From the NCBI GenBank assembly GCA_030065265.1, contig JASJCW010000041.1, forward strand, positions 1 to 33,293: a stretch of 33,293 nucleotides of DNA, given 5' to 3'. The notes under the pieces are model-generated. The model had not been told where the DNA came from. It saw only the letters and a program-made list of their open reading frames with translations, and did not search any database. This DNA is from Prochloraceae cyanobacterium (GTDB lineage: Bacteria; Cyanobacteriota; Cyanobacteriia; Cyanobacteriales; JASJDA01). Both the position numbers and the translations under genes were made by a program. This document shows, piece after piece, positions 9,870 through 19,832 of the stretch (position 1 is the stretch's first letter; each line of letters starts with the position of its first letter).

Positions 9870-11942
9870 TTAAACTTGAGATTTTTTAATTTGAGCTAAC
9901 ATTTTCTCGCGATTTTCAGCAGGGGGCAAACAAGTCATACCTTTGCAAACCAATCCTACTATATCCGCTGACAAATCCGATTTTATTTTATAAACAGCAG
10001 TCGGAAAATATTCCTCAGTTAAACTTTGCAACTCCGATTTTTTGCTACTAACAGATACCCCATGAAGATACCAATCTAAAGCCACAAATAAACTCGGACA
10101 AGCTTGGGGAGATTGTTCCATAATAATACTAAAAGCTTGCAAACCAGCCTTAGCGCGATCGAGATATTCGAGACGATCGGTGAGTAAAGCTAAGCGAACC
10201 AAATTAGCGATCGCAACTCCATTAGCAGCAGGAGTAGCATTATCGATATAAGATCTTTCTTTAATTGCTAATTCAGTGGCAGCATCTACAGCATTATTGT
10301 AATAACCCCCCTCATTTTCGCTCCAAAACAGGCGATCGAATTCTGCTTGAACTGCGATCGCTCGCTCCAAGCAATTAACGTCGTCGCCAGAATTAACTTG
10401 CAAATCTAAAAGAGCTTTAATAAAGAAAGCATAATCTTCCGATTGAGCTAAAGTTGAAGCTTGACCGTCATAATTAAGACGATAAAAACGGTTTTCTACC
10501 CACTGGCGATCGAGAATAAAATTAGCCGCATTGGTTGCTAATTTTAAATAAGATTCATCTTTAAATACACCATAAGCTCGAGCCAAACCAGAAATAACTA
10601 AACTATTCCAAGCGACAATTGCTTTTGTATCCGTCACTGGAGGAATCCGACCATCCCAATTGAAACTTTTAGCTTCCCGATTGTTTCTTGCTGGAGTGAA
10701 AGTCTCGATCGCAGCCGAACTTTTACCGTAACGAACTGTAAAAAGTCGCTCTAAAATAGTTTCAATCTCATCTGACAATTCACCGCCATCTTGCGATCGC
10801 ACTAAGACATTTTTCCCTTCAAAATTACCTTCAACAGTCAGATTAAATACCGATTTTAACTGGGATAATTCTGCTTGGCTCAGTAACTCTTCTAATTGAG
10901 TGTATTCCCAAACATAAAAGTCGCCCTCTTCCGGTTCTTTTGCTTGAGAACTAGTAAAATTATCCGCATCTTGAGAAGCATAAAAATAGCCTTCCGGTGC
11001 GGTCATTTCTCGTTCTAACCATTGGACAGTTTTGGCGATCGCTCTTTTGATTTCCTTTCGTCGCTCTCCAAGACTCCAACAATCGGCCAAATATTCAAGA
11101 TTCAGCCCGTTATCGTAAAGCATTTTCTCAAAATGGGGCACAGTCCAATTAGAATCGACAGTATAGCGGTGAAAACCACCAGCAACATGGTCGTATATAC
11201 CCCCGCAAACTAGATCTAAAGCTCGTTGCTGAGATAGTTTTATCGGATCTAAACTCGATTCTGCTGGCGTTTCTAAATCGAACCTCGTACTGGCTAAGAT
11301 TAAATTTGCATAAGGTATCATTGGAAAGCAAGGACGGCCGATATCCCTTGCAGAAGGGGCTAGTAATTTTGTATTAACTTCTATGCCTCGATATAGTATT
11401 TCTTTAGTTAAAATTTCTGCTTCCGATCGCGGCAGTATAATAGATTTTTGCAGCAGAGCTGCCATATCTTCGGTATATTTTTGCAACTTTTCCTTTTCAA
11501 GGTCGTAAAAATGACGCACCGATTGCAATATTTGTAAAAAACCCGGACGATTGTAACGAGGTTCGACTGGAAAATAAGTTCCCCCAAAAAAAGGAATTAA
11601 ATCTCCTGGAGTCAAAAATATATTCAACGGCCAGCCACCTTGACCGGTCATCATTTGTAACGCTTGCATGTAAATGCTGTCAAGATCCGGTCTTTCTTCA
11701 CGATCGACCTTAATCGGCATAAAATTGGCGTTCATATATTCAGCGATCGCCGGATCGGAAAATGCCTCTCCTTCCATTACCGTACACCAATGACAGCTCG
11801 AATAACCGATTGAAAGAAAAATTGGTTTATCTTCAGATTTCGCTGCGATCGTGGCTGCTTCATTCCAAGGGTGCCAATCGATCGGATTTTCTGCATGTTT
11901 TCGCAAATAAAGACTTTTAGCTTCACTAAGACGATTTGACAC
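9870..11942 (-). CDS. DUF255 thioredoxin-domain protein (YyaL/SPATA20 family)
   Basis: This 690-residue protein has an N-terminal thioredoxin-like domain with CHWC (C50, C53) in the family hallmark region ([13 protein letters not shown]), then [11 protein letters not shown], then a long alpha/alpha-barrel part resembling the N-acylglucosamine 2-epimerase fold ([31 protein letters not shown]). Length matches full-length family members. No signal peptide is seen, so it is likely cytoplasmic. Its biochemical role is not established in bacteria; redox or sugar-related roles are only proposed. It is the first gene of a likely two-gene unit with the DNA glycosylase, and its upstream region holds the candidate small RNA gene on the other strand. 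Confidence 0.92.
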   Translation of the reverse strand: MSNRLSEAKSLYLRKHAENPIDWHPWNEAATIAAKSEDKPIFLSIGYSSCHWCTVMEGEAFSDPAIAEYMNANFMPIKVDREERPDLDSIYMQALQMMTGQGGWPLNIFLTPGDLIPFFGGTYFPVEPRYNRPGFLQILQSVRHFYDLEKEKLQKYTEDMAALLQKSIILPRSEAEILTKEILYRGIEVNTKLLAPSARDIGRPCFPMIPYANLILASTRFDLETPAESSLDPIKLSQQRALDLVCGGIYDHVAGGFHRYTVDSNWTVPHFEKMLYDNGLNLEYLADCWSLGERRKEIKRAIAKTVQWLEREMTAPEGYFYASQDADNFTSSQAKEPEEGDFYVWEYTQLEELLSQAELSQLKSVFNLTVEGNFEGKNVLVRSQDGGELSDEIETILERLFTVRYGKSSAAIETFTPARNNREAKSFNWDGRIPPVTDTKAIVAWNSLVISGLARAYGVFKDESYLKLATNAANFILDRQWVENRFYRLNYDGQASTLAQSEDYAFFIKALLDLQVNSGDDVNCLERAIAVQAEFDRLFWSENEGGYYNNAVDAATELAIKERSYIDNATPAANGVAIANLVRLALLTDRLEYLDRAKAGLQAFSIIMEQSPQACPSLFVALDWYLHGVSVSSKKSELQSLTEEYFPTAVYKIKSDLSADIVGLVCKGMTCLPPAENREKMLAQIKKSQV

Positions 11943-12049
11943 GATCGAGTATCCTGCACGACTACTTTGTTAGTTTATCGTGTCAATTATCAATACCGCA
12001 TTTTTTTAAGTATTTGCATACTACTTTTTATTTTTTTTGTCAAATAGAC

Positions 12050-12088
12050 TTGACCTTTTTATAACTAAAAGTTACAATTATTTACATA
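12050..12088 (+). promoter_or_regulatory. Sigma70-type promoter overlapped by an HLR1 (RpaB) site
   Basis: TTGACC (12050-12055), a 17-base spacer and TACAAT (12073-12078) form a good promoter, placing the transcript start near 12085. Bases 12071-12088 read GTTACAAT-TA-TTTACATA, which fits the HLR1 consensus of two (G/T)TTACA(A/T)(A/T) repeats two bases apart, the known binding site of the high-light regulator RpaB. The site covers the -10 box, a position associated with repression under low light. Consensus from memory; binding is inferred. Confidence 0.72.
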
Positions 12089-12181
12089 AAGGTTAAATGA
12101 ATATATTAATTTATAAAATTTTCCTATTCTTATAAGATTTCTCCTGTGATATTCCTCGGCAAGAACCGGGGGTTTTTTTTT
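12085..12181 (+). ncRNA. psrR1: Candidate small regulatory RNA, probably PsrR1 (SyR1) family
   Basis: Between divergently placed minus-strand ends there is a plus-strand promoter, about 97 bases without a convincing reading frame, and a strong Rho-independent terminator that no plus-strand protein gene needs. The transcript would have an AT-rich 5' half, a single-stranded pyrimidine stretch with CTCCT (12141-12145), which could pair with Shine-Dalgarno sequences, and the terminator hairpin. PsrR1 is a conserved cyanobacterial small RNA, about 130 nt in Synechocystis, that is induced by high light, controlled by RpaB through HLR1, and represses photosystem and phycobilisome mRNAs near their ribosome-binding sites. 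Size, promoter type and CTCCT core all fit. Family assignment rests on these features and memory, not on an alignment; the exact start is inferred from the promoter. Confidence 0.65.
12154..12181 (+). terminator. Rho-independent terminator of the small RNA
   Basis: CCTCGG (12154-12159) pairs with CCGGGG (12166-12171) around the loop CAAGAA, followed by nine T residues (12173-12181). There is no upstream plus-strand coding gene. On the minus strand no T-tract follows, so it does not serve the BrkB gene, whose stop codon begins at 12185 and ends at 12183. Confidence 0.85.
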
Positions 12182-12182
12182 G

Positions 12183-13349
12183 CTAAGAAGAACTCTTTCC
12201 TTGCTTTATAGTAGGTTTTCGTTTTTTGTTTCGTTCTCGCTTAATTGCTTCGCCGACAATAATATTAAGTTGGTAGCCCAACAGCATCACCAAACAACTC
12301 AGATAAAGCCAAAGCATCAAAACAATCACAGCACCAACCGCACCGTAAACCTTATTGTAGTTACCGAAATTGGCGACATAGAGACGAAATAAATTAGAGA
12401 CAATTGCCCAAAAAAGAGCTGCTAAAATAGCTCCTGGGATCAGAGGAGTACCTTTATTCCAGCGAGAAGGGCCGAAACGATAGATGCAAGCAAAAGCAGT
12501 TGCCACGATGCCCAAAGAAACAGGCAAACTCAACAAGCCCCAAATATTAGATAATAAAGAACCAACAGTAGTGTGAAGGTCGTAATTATCAATTAAATAG
12601 TTAATGTAATCTAAAAAAGAATTAATTAAAAATAATAAAAGACCGGCAACGCCAACAACCACAGCAATATACTTGATTTTGTCGAAAGGTCGGTCGGGAT
12701 CGGCGGGAAATTGTTTAATTTGATAAATTAAAGCTAAAGTTGTGACTAAAATAGCTAAAATAATCGGCCCGCTCAATATTTGCCAAACAGTAGCTATCAG
12801 ATCGACCCAATCCAACTCGATCGCTAATTTGATCGCAAAATCTCCCAACAAAACTAAAAAAGAAGCCAAAACTAAAAGAGCGATCGTGCCGAAAGTTAAA
12901 ATTAAAGCAACACCTTTTGCTTGCCAAAAAGGTCTTTTTTGCGATCGCGGAACTCCCGCAATCCGATCTAAAGCCCCGATCGCCGCCCCGATCGCTCCAG
13001 AAAAAGCCCAAATTGCCCCCAGAAAAGAAACCGAGAACCAGCCGCTACTGTCATCTTTAGTGATTTCTGCAGCAAAACCCGACAAAATACTCCAAACTTG
13101 GGGAGGTACGATCTCTTGGATATTAATGGCAATTTGACCCAACTTAGAAGCTACTGAAACTTCAAACATACCAATCACGGTAAAAACAGCGATCATTGCC
13201 GGAAACAGACCCAACATAGTGCTGTAAGCAATTTCAGCCGCTAAACCCGTCAATCTTTGCCGACCGACGTAAATAATAGTCTTTTTAATCGTTACCCATC
13301 TAAAAAGGTAGCGAAAAAAACGTAAGAAAGAAGCAACAAATTGCATCAT
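12183..13349 (-). CDS. YihY/BrkB-family inner-membrane protein
   Basis: This 388-residue integral membrane protein has about six hydrophobic spans and family patterns such as GLAAEIAYSTMLGLFPAMIA near the N-terminus and YGAVGAVIVLMLWLYLSCLV near the C-terminus. The charged tail is rich in Lys/Arg. The family was once called ribonuclease BN by mistake; its true function is unsettled and probably concerns transport or envelope. It lies 51 bases after thrC on the same strand and may be the last gene of that transcript. It converges with the small RNA gene, ending just beyond its T-tract. Confidence 0.88.
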   Translation of the reverse strand: MMQFVASFLRFFRYLFRWVTIKKTIIYVGRQRLTGLAAEIAYSTMLGLFPAMIAVFTVIGMFEVSVASKLGQIAINIQEIVPPQVWSILSGFAAEITKDDSSGWFSVSFLGAIWAFSGAIGAAIGALDRIAGVPRSQKRPFWQAKGVALILTFGTIALLVLASFLVLLGDFAIKLAIELDWVDLIATVWQILSGPIILAILVTTLALIYQIKQFPADPDRPFDKIKYIAVVVGVAGLLLFLINSFLDYINYLIDNYDLHTTVGSLLSNIWGLLSLPVSLGIVATAFACIYRFGPSRWNKGTPLIPGAILAALFWAIVSNLFRLYVANFGNYNKVYGAVGAVIVLMLWLYLSCLVMLLGYQLNIIVGEAIKRERNKKRKPTIKQGKSSS

Positions 13350-13400
13350 TATTATCTTGACCCGCTACCAGTTCTCTAAAGACTTTCAAAAAGTCTCTAG

Positions 13401-14567
13401 TTAAAAACCCATGATTCTGGCGACTTTTGCTAAATCTGGTACGATCGCCTCCGTCGGACTGTTGTTACTGTGTGCGATCGCACAGTCGGGATCTTTGAGT
13501 CCGTTGCCAGTGAGTACGCAAACTACTGTAGCACCAGTGGGGACTCGCTCTTTAACTTTTAACAAACCAGCTACCGATGCTGCACTAGCAGGCTCGCAAA
13601 AAATCCCTTCATTGGCCGCTAACATGCGATATGCTGCTAAAATTTCCGTATCGCTAACAGCATTGAACTCGCCTTGAGAGGATTCTGCGGCTGCTGTTGC
13701 TTTTTGCCAATTTGCCGGGTTACCAATCCTGATCGCCGTAGCTATGGTATCGGGATTGGATACCGGTTCGCCTTTGACTATTGGTGAAGCCCCAGCCGCT
13801 TGAAAACCCATCATTTTTGGCAGGCGATCGCATTTGCCGATCTGATGGTACTGACAAAAACCCATCCAATAAGCACTAATATTACCGGCATTGCCGACGG
13901 GAATACAAAGCCAGTCGGGAGAATTACCTAAAGTATCTACTACTTCAAAAGCTGCTGTCTTTTGTCCCTCTAAGCGATAGGGATTGACAGAATTTACCAA
14001 AGTTACCGGATAGCTTTCCGACATTTGGCGAACTATTTTCAATGCGTCGTCGAAATTACCTTGAATTGGAATTACTTCTGCTCCATATACCAAAGCTTGG
14101 GCTAATTTTCCCAAAGCTACATATCCGTCGGGAATAATCACAAAAGCCCGCATTCTTGCTCTCCTGGCATAGGCTGCTGCGGCCGCTGAAGTATTGCCCG
14201 TACTGGCGCAGATTACTGCTTCTGCTCCTGCTTCTTTGGCTTTGGAGATCGCCATAGTCATACCCCGATCTTTGAAGCTACCAGTGGGGTTGAGACCGTC
14301 GTATTTAACAAATACTTTTACTTGTCGGCCGATTTGCTCGGCAATGTATGGAACTGGGATTAAAGGGGTATTTCCTTCTAGCAAAGTAATTACCGGAGTG
14401 CGATCGCTTACTGGTAATAGATTGCGATATTCTTCGATTAGACCTCGCCATTGGTGGTTATAACCCCTTGTTTCTCTGAAGCCTAAAATAGACTCATCTG
14501 TTAATTGAGCATTTAGTAAATCTGGATCTACCGCAGACATTTTTGTTTCAGACTTCAGACTTTTCAT
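13401..14567 (-). CDS. thrC: Threonine synthase
   Basis: This PLP enzyme converts O-phosphohomoserine to threonine. The 388-residue product has the PLP lysine in [11 protein letters not shown] (K99), the phosphate-binding-type stretch [18 protein letters not shown], and [15 protein letters not shown], all typical of the shorter bacterial threonine synthases. The N-terminal nine residues are poorly conserved in look, and a second ATG at 14540 (Met10) is an equally plausible start. It starts 15 bases after the helicase stop, so it is probably co-transcribed with it. Confidence 0.93.
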   Translation of the reverse strand: MKSLKSETKMSAVDPDLLNAQLTDESILGFRETRGYNHQWRGLIEEYRNLLPVSDRTPVITLLEGNTPLIPVPYIAEQIGRQVKVFVKYDGLNPTGSFKDRGMTMAISKAKEAGAEAVICASTGNTSAAAAAYARRARMRAFVIIPDGYVALGKLAQALVYGAEVIPIQGNFDDALKIVRQMSESYPVTLVNSVNPYRLEGQKTAAFEVVDTLGNSPDWLCIPVGNAGNISAYWMGFCQYHQIGKCDRLPKMMGFQAAGASPIVKGEPVSNPDTIATAIRIGNPANWQKATAAAESSQGEFNAVSDTEILAAYRMLAANEGIFCEPASAASVAGLLKVKERVPTGATVVCVLTGNGLKDPDCAIAHSNNSPTEAIVPDLAKVARIMGF

Positions 14568-14582
14568 TGTTTACCCCGATCG

Positions 14583-15992
14583 TTATCTAGACCTATTTGG
14601 AGCCAAAGGCTTTTTGTGTTTGTTATTCCGATTGTATTTGCCTTTAAGATTCGGTTTGGGAGTGGTGTGTTCTGGAACTTCCCAATCCGTTTTCATCCAG
14701 TTAGGACAATTGCGATCGTACACCATCTGTAAAGCCGCCGCAGCGATCGCTTGGGGATCGTAATCTGCGCTTAATTCTCGGACGATCGGCAAGAAGGAGG
14801 CCATCCGCTCTCCGGCCAGAGTTTCTTTGACTTGGGATTGTAGTTTTGCAAACCGCTTTGCTTCTACTTCAGCGCGATTCGGTATTTTACAAACTTTTAA
14901 GTTTTGGCGGGAGCGTCGCTCAATCTGTCTTAACATTCTTCGATCCATTGGTTCGACCAAAGATATTGCTACGCCCGTATTTCCGGCTCTTCCAGTTCTG
15001 CCGATCCGGTGGATGTAAGTTTCGGGGTTGTCGGGTAAATCGAAGTTAATTGCATGACTTAGATTTTCTACATCCAAACCTCGCGCGGCGATATCGGTTG
15101 CTACCACCATGCGAATTTTGCCTTCGCGGAAACGCTGTACCAATCTTTCCCGTTGCGATTGGCTGAGATTGCCGTGATACTCGTCTACGCTTTCTCCTGC
15201 TTCTTGTAACTTATTAGTTAAAGTGCTAGCAGTGCGCTTGGTACGAACGAAGATAATTGCCGACGAGGGTTCTTCAATCTCTAAAATGAGCTGTAGAGCT
15301 TTAATTTTGTTCCAACCGCGAGGTACGTTATAAGCTCTTTGTTCGATTCTTGTCGGTGCGGCTTTTGGCTGTTCTACTGTAACTGTGACCGGATCGTTCA
15401 AGAATTGTTCGATTAAGTCGCGAATTTCCCTAGGCATCGTCGCCGAGAAACAAGTTGTTTGACGCTCTTTTGGAGTTTGTCTGAGGATTTTTTTGACATC
15501 GTCGATAAAACCCATCGAGAGCATTTCGTCAGCTTCGTCTAAAACTACTGACTTGACGCGATCGAAATATAATTCTCTGCGTTCGAGTAAGTCGATTACT
15601 CTTCCGGGAGTTCCGACAACTATATGTACGCCTCTTTGCAAGCTGCGGATTTGTCGTTCGATCGATTGACCGCCGCACACTGTCAAGATAAATATTCTTT
15701 GACCGCCACAGAATTCTTTAATCGCGCGAGCTATCTGCTGTGCTAATTCTCTAGTTGGTGTTAAGATTAAGGCTTGTACTGATTTTTCTTGGGGATCGAT
15801 CCGATCTAAAATCGGTAAGGAAAAGGCTGCTGTTTTACCCGTTCCTGTTTGAGACTGGCCGACTACGTCACGGCCTTCTAAAAGTTTGGGAATCGCTCGA
15901 GCTTGAATGTTAGTAGGTTCGACAAAGCCTATTTGCTCTAATTGTTCTACTCGCTCTTGTGATAATCCTAAACTTTGGAAAGTTGTTGTCAT
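14583..15992 (-). CDS. crhR: DEAD-box RNA helicase, CrhR-like
   Basis: This 469-residue ATP-dependent RNA helicase has the Q motif (FQSLGL, Gln30), Walker A SQTGTGKT (47-54), PTRELAQQ, the DEAD box at 152-155, SAT at 183-185, and HRIGRTGRAG in the second RecA-like domain. It ends in a basic tail rich in Lys, Asn and Pro, likely an RNA-binding extension. Length and tail fit CrhR, the redox- and cold-responsive helicase of Synechocystis. The upstream neighbour is rimO, and in Synechocystis rimO-crhR form a dicistron that is processed between the genes, so synteny supports the name. A 163-base leader with several hairpins separates the two genes. It could be another cyanobacterial DEAD-box paralogue. 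Confidence 0.9.
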   Translation of the reverse strand: MTTTFQSLGLSQERVEQLEQIGFVEPTNIQARAIPKLLEGRDVVGQSQTGTGKTAAFSLPILDRIDPQEKSVQALILTPTRELAQQIARAIKEFCGGQRIFILTVCGGQSIERQIRSLQRGVHIVVGTPGRVIDLLERRELYFDRVKSVVLDEADEMLSMGFIDDVKKILRQTPKERQTTCFSATMPREIRDLIEQFLNDPVTVTVEQPKAAPTRIEQRAYNVPRGWNKIKALQLILEIEEPSSAIIFVRTKRTASTLTNKLQEAGESVDEYHGNLSQSQRERLVQRFREGKIRMVVATDIAARGLDVENLSHAINFDLPDNPETYIHRIGRTGRAGNTGVAISLVEPMDRRMLRQIERRSRQNLKVCKIPNRAEVEAKRFAKLQSQVKETLAGERMASFLPIVRELSADYDPQAIAAAALQMVYDRNCPNWMKTDWEVPEHTTPKPNLKGKYNRNNKHKKPLAPNRSR

Positions 15993-16160
15993 AAGGGAAT
16001 ATTTTTTTCTTATTCGGTTTGCTTTTTTCTTAAAAACTTAACTTATTTTTTTGTTAAGTCAAGCTTTTTTTGTGAGCTGGTTAACCCAAAGGGCAATCGA
16101 TCGCTTTACTGTAGTTACTACTTCTTTCCCACCTTTAATAGAGTCGAGATCTCCTCTATT
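15993..16160 (-). promoter_or_regulatory. Structured rimO-crhR intergenic leader
   Basis: Read on the minus strand, a 7-bp hairpin straddles the rimO stop codon (arms 16154-16160 and 16137-16143, with GAGATCTC in its loop). A second has arms 16053-16059 and 16036-16042 (ACTTAAC/GTTAAGT) with an A-rich loop. The stretch up to the helicase start is very A-rich and holds no GC-rich terminator, so read-through from rimO is expected. In Synechocystis this junction is cut and regulated; whether these hairpins do so here is inference. Confidence 0.5.
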
Positions 16161-17478
16161 TTGTTGACACAATTTGTCCGTAAAGATCGTACGAGTCAGC
16201 ACCAGTTATCTTGACCGAAGCTATTTCCCCTAAAGCTGCTTCTCCCTCAACATAGACTAAACCATCTATTTCAGGGGAAAATCTCGCCGAGCGGCCTATA
16301 TATTGACCTGTTTGGGGATTTTCTTGTTCGATTAAGACATCTACTTTCTTGCCAACACAAGCTAGATTTTTACGAGCTGCAATAGGTTGCTGTGTTTGCA
16401 TCAAGACGCGACGGCGTTCGTCCATCACCGGCTGTGGAACTCGATCGGGTAGGTTGTAGGCTACTGTTTCCTGTTCTGGTGAGAAAGTAAATACACCTAC
16501 ATGATCGAACTCGTGACGCTTGACAAATTCTACCAGATGTGCAAAATGCTCGTCTTTCTCGCCTGGAAAACCAACGATGAAGGTACTTCTTAAAACTGCT
16601 TCTGGAATTGCAGTTTTTGCCCGTTCAATGATAGCATCATTCACTTGCCCTTGCCAGGGTCGATTCATGGCGCGCAAAATTTCTGGGTGAGAATGTTGCA
16701 GGGGCAAATCGAGATAGGGAATAACATTGGGACTCTCTACCATCGCTCGAATCACTTCTGGGGTTAATCCGGTGGGATAGGCATAGTGAATTCTAATCCA
16801 GGGTACGTCAACTTTTCCTAGCTCCTGCAATAGTTCTGCTAGCTTGGGTCGACCGTACAAATCTAGTCCATAGTTAGTGGTAATTTGTGAAATTAAAATT
16901 AACTCTTTCACCCCTTGAGCGGCTAGTTGTTCTGCTTCGGCGACTATTGACTCGATCGGTCTGGATCGCTGCGCTCCTCGAAGATATGGAATAATACAAA
17001 AAGCGCAAGCATAGTCGCAGCCTTCAGCAATTCTTAAATAGGCAACTCCTTCGGTGGTAGTGCGATAGCGGGGGGTATTTTCATCGGCAATATAAGTAGG
17101 GCGATCGCTTATTTGTTTGACTTTTTTTCCGGTTTCAGCTTGTTCGATCACTTTAACAATTTGATGGTAATCTCCCGTTCCTACCACCGCTACTGCTTCT
17201 GGCAACTCCTCTAACAGTTTTTCTTGAAAGTGTTGCGCCAAACACCCTGCTATCACAATTTTCTTATTTTCTTCAGCCAATTCTACCAGAGTCCGAACTG
17301 ATTCTTCTCTTGCTTCTTGGATAAAACTACAGGTGTTAACAATTACATAATCGGCTAATTCTTCGTTGGCATCGACTTGATAACCTGCTTCTACTAACAG
17401 GCCGATCATGTGTTCGGAATCGATGCGATTTTTTTCGCAGCCTAAATGAGAAATGGCAATAGTTGGCTTGTGGCCCAT
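16156..17478 (-). CDS. rimO: Ribosomal protein S12 methylthiotransferase
   Basis: This radical-SAM enzyme methylthiolates an aspartate of ribosomal protein S12. The 440-residue protein has the N-terminal UPF0004 domain with cluster cysteines C14 ([12 protein letters not shown]), C50 and C79, the radical-SAM triad C154, C158, C161 ([10 protein letters not shown]), and a C-terminal TRAM domain (about 370-435). [12 protein letters not shown] and [14 protein letters not shown] point to RimO rather than the tRNA enzyme MiaB. The ATG at 17478 is the only sensible start. It heads a minus-strand run with the DEAD-box helicase and thrC. Confidence 0.95.
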   Translation of the reverse strand: MGHKPTIAISHLGCEKNRIDSEHMIGLLVEAGYQVDANEELADYVIVNTCSFIQEAREESVRTLVELAEENKKIVIAGCLAQHFQEKLLEELPEAVAVVGTGDYHQIVKVIEQAETGKKVKQISDRPTYIADENTPRYRTTTEGVAYLRIAEGCDYACAFCIIPYLRGAQRSRPIESIVAEAEQLAAQGVKELILISQITTNYGLDLYGRPKLAELLQELGKVDVPWIRIHYAYPTGLTPEVIRAMVESPNVIPYLDLPLQHSHPEILRAMNRPWQGQVNDAIIERAKTAIPEAVLRSTFIVGFPGEKDEHFAHLVEFVKRHEFDHVGVFTFSPEQETVAYNLPDRVPQPVMDERRRVLMQTQQPIAARKNLACVGKKVDVLIEQENPQTGQYIGRSARFSPEIDGLVYVEGEAALGEIASVKITGADSYDLYGQIVSTK

Positions 17479-17765
17479 AATATCGTGATTCTTTATTTTA
17501 TAATCTATTAACTAAATTTTTAGTATATGTAAAGATATTTTAACCGATTTAGAACCAATAAAAAGGAAAAATTAATAAACCGACGCGATCGAAGTCAGAA
17601 GTATTTTTAGAGAAAAAATATTTTAATATCGTACTGAGCTACTAAAATAAATCTTGATTAATTTATTATCCGATTTTGATATCCGAAAAACCTCAAAAGA
17701 TAAAATTTTCTATGAATCAGATAAAGCAGTTAACAGACACGATCGCGATACGTTAGGTAGATTAA

Positions 17766-18578
17766 GTGGACTTAAAACGAATTTTCAATACACCAAATCC
17801 AATAATCGGCGTAGTACATTTATTACCCTTACCGACTTCACCTCGCTGGGGAGGTAACTTAAGAACAGTTTTAGAAAGAGCAGAACAAGAAGCAACGGCT
17901 TTAGCAGCAGGTGGAGTTAGCGGCATTATAGTGGAGAATTTTTTTGATGCCCCTTTTGTTAAACAGAGGGTAGATCCTGCGGTAGTGAGTGCGATGACTC
18001 TAATTGTGGATCGAATCATGAATTTAGTAATGCTGCCAGTCGGGATCAACGTCTTGCGTAACGATGCTAAAAGTGCCATGGCGATCGCCAGTTGTACGGG
18101 GGCTAAATTCATTCGCGTTAACGTGCATACGGGGGTAATGGCGACCGATCGCGGCATAATTGAAGGTGTAGATCGGGAATTGCTTTGCTACCGTCGAGAA
18201 TTAGAAAGTGAGGTGGCTATTTTAGCGGATGTTTTAGTCAAGCACGCCCAGCCTTTGAATGCTTCTAATTTAACTGCGGCAGTTCAAGAAACTATTTTTA
18301 GAGGCTTGGCTGATGGAGTCATTGTTTCTGGTTGGGCAACAGGTCATCCCACTTCTTTAGAAGATTTGCAAATTGCCCGCAAAGCGGCCGATGGGGTACC
18401 AGTTTTTATCGGTAGCGGTGCTAATACGGAAAATATTTCTAAGTTAATGCAAGTTGCTGATGGGGTAATTGTCGCCAGTTCTCTCAAAAGACAGGAAAAT
18501 ATTCAAGAGACGATCGATCCGATTAGAGTATCCCAGTTTGTCGAAGCTGCTAGAAGGAAGGCCGATACAGAATGGTAA
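17766..18578 (+). CDS. btpA: BtpA/SgcQ-family protein, photosystem I biogenesis factor
   Basis: This 270-residue TIM-barrel-like protein has the family signature GVVHLLPLPTSPRWGG and GVSGIIVENFFDAPF. In Synechocystis BtpA is a peripheral thylakoid protein needed for stable PsaA/PsaB accumulation. The start is GTG at 17766; an in-frame TAA lies directly before it (17763-17765), so no earlier start is possible, and the protein begins at the usual family position (DLKRIFNTPNPIIG). About 290 bases separate it from divergent rimO. The VKOR gene follows after 62 bases and may be co-transcribed. Confidence 0.93.
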   Translation: MDLKRIFNTPNPIIGVVHLLPLPTSPRWGGNLRTVLERAEQEATALAAGGVSGIIVENFFDAPFVKQRVDPAVVSAMTLIVDRIMNLVMLPVGINVLRNDAKSAMAIASCTGAKFIRVNVHTGVMATDRGIIEGVDRELLCYRRELESEVAILADVLVKHAQPLNASNLTAAVQETIFRGLADGVIVSGWATGHPTSLEDLQIARKAADGVPVFIGSGANTENISKLMQVADGVIVASSLKRQENIQETIDPIRVSQFVEAARRKADTEW

Positions 18579-18640
18579 TTGGGTTTCTGTTACGATCGAG
18601 TCGTGTTTTTGTTGAATTGTCGTAACTTATTGATTGACAT

Positions 18641-19654
18641 ATGGGAAATATGCGTCGTCGACGTTCGGTACCTTGGATTTACCGTTATTCGCGTTACATA
18701 ATTGGTGCGATCGCCATTATCGGAGCAATACTAACAGCTTATTTGACTTTTGAAAAGTTAACGGGGGGTCAAGTAGGTTGCAGTTTCGATGGTGCTGCTG
18801 GAGGCTGTAATAACGTCCTGACTAGTCCTTATGCTGAGGTCTTTGGCTTGCCTTTAAGCTTGTTTGGCACTCTAGCTTATACTAGCATGGCAACTTTCGC
18901 TTTAAGCCCTCTAGCGATCGATCCGAATTCTAACAGAAAATTGAGAAGTCAATTAGAGAATTGGACTTGGTTGCTGTTGCTTGCTGGTGGCGTTGCAATG
19001 GCTGTTTTTAGCAGCTATTTGATGTACGTTCTTTTTAGTGAAATCAAAGCTCTTTGCCCTTATTGTATAGCTTCTGCACTATTTTCTTTGAGTTTTTTAA
19101 TCTTGACTGTTATCGGTCGAGAATGGGACGATTTAGGTCAAATATTTTTTACTGGGGCGATCGTTGCTTTGGTTACTTTAGTTGGTACTTTGGGTATTTA
19201 TTCTGGCGTTAATAATAATACCATCGCGACTAAGGATGCTGAAGTTCAAATCGATCCCAAAAATGGCAGAATAATTATTCCCGAACCTGAAGGTCAACCA
19301 ATACCCCCTCAAGGTTGGGAAATTAATACTACCTCAACAGCAGCAGAAATAGAATTGGCCAAACATTTGACGGCAATTGGTGCTAAAAAATACGGTGCTT
19401 TTTGGTGTCCTCACTGTTACGAACAAAAACAATTATTCGGCAAAGAAGCATTTAAAAATATTAACTATATTGAATGTGCTGAGGGCGGTAAAAATCCGCA
19501 AAGACAAGCCTGTTTTGCTGCTGGAGTTAAATCTTTTCCTAGTTGGGAAATTAATGGCAAACTCTATCCTGGAGTTCAATCTTTAGATAAGTTAGCTGAG
19601 TTGTCCGGTTATCAAGGGCCGAGTAATTTCAAATATACTATGTTCGGTTTGTAA
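18641..19654 (+). CDS. VKOR-thioredoxin fusion, disulfide-forming oxidoreductase
   Basis: This 337-residue membrane protein has an Arg-rich N-terminus, a four- to five-span VKOR domain (about 15-190), and a C-terminal thioredoxin-like domain facing the lumen or periplasm (about 235-330). The loop cysteines C47 and C56 and the quinone-site CPYC (139-142) of VKOR are present, as is CPHC (256-259) of the thioredoxin part; C279 and C291 form a further pair. This matches the cyanobacterial/plant VKOR (LTO1) architecture, which oxidises cysteines of exported proteins and passes electrons to quinone. An internal ATG at Met4 is an alternative start. A clear terminator follows. Confidence 0.95.
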   Translation: MGNMRRRRSVPWIYRYSRYIIGAIAIIGAILTAYLTFEKLTGGQVGCSFDGAAGGCNNVLTSPYAEVFGLPLSLFGTLAYTSMATFALSPLAIDPNSNRKLRSQLENWTWLLLLAGGVAMAVFSSYLMYVLFSEIKALCPYCIASALFSLSFLILTVIGREWDDLGQIFFTGAIVALVTLVGTLGIYSGVNNNTIATKDAEVQIDPKNGRIIIPEPEGQPIPPQGWEINTTSTAAEIELAKHLTAIGAKKYGAFWCPHCYEQKQLFGKEAFKNINYIECAEGGKNPQRQACFAAGVKSFPSWEINGKLYPGVQSLDKLAELSGYQGPSNFKYTMFGL

Positions 19655-19677
19655 GCTAATTTTGCAGTTTTTTTTAG

Positions 19678-19712
19678 CTTCAGAATTAAAAAAAATATTC
19701 TGAAGTTTTTTT
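19678..19712 (+). terminator. Rho-independent terminator after the VKOR gene
   Basis: CTTCAGAAT (19678-19686) pairs perfectly with ATTCTGAAG (19697-19705) around an A-rich loop, then seven T residues follow. It lies 24 bases after the VKOR stop and separates it from the convergent SMI1-like gene. Confidence 0.88.
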
Positions 19713-19832
19713 ATTTTTTGTTTTCAGAGAAAGTCAAATTTTGTCATCTAATATGAATTCCAATTATATAGCCATTTAAAAAAACTTGAAAGCTCGATTG
19801 CTACAGGTAATAAGCAAAAAAGAAGAATTGCA

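Noticed and set aside
12180..13137. Plus-strand frames opposite the BrkB gene (12180-12392 and 12742-13137)
   Set aside because: They are antisense to a well-conserved membrane protein and contain no recognisable protein features.
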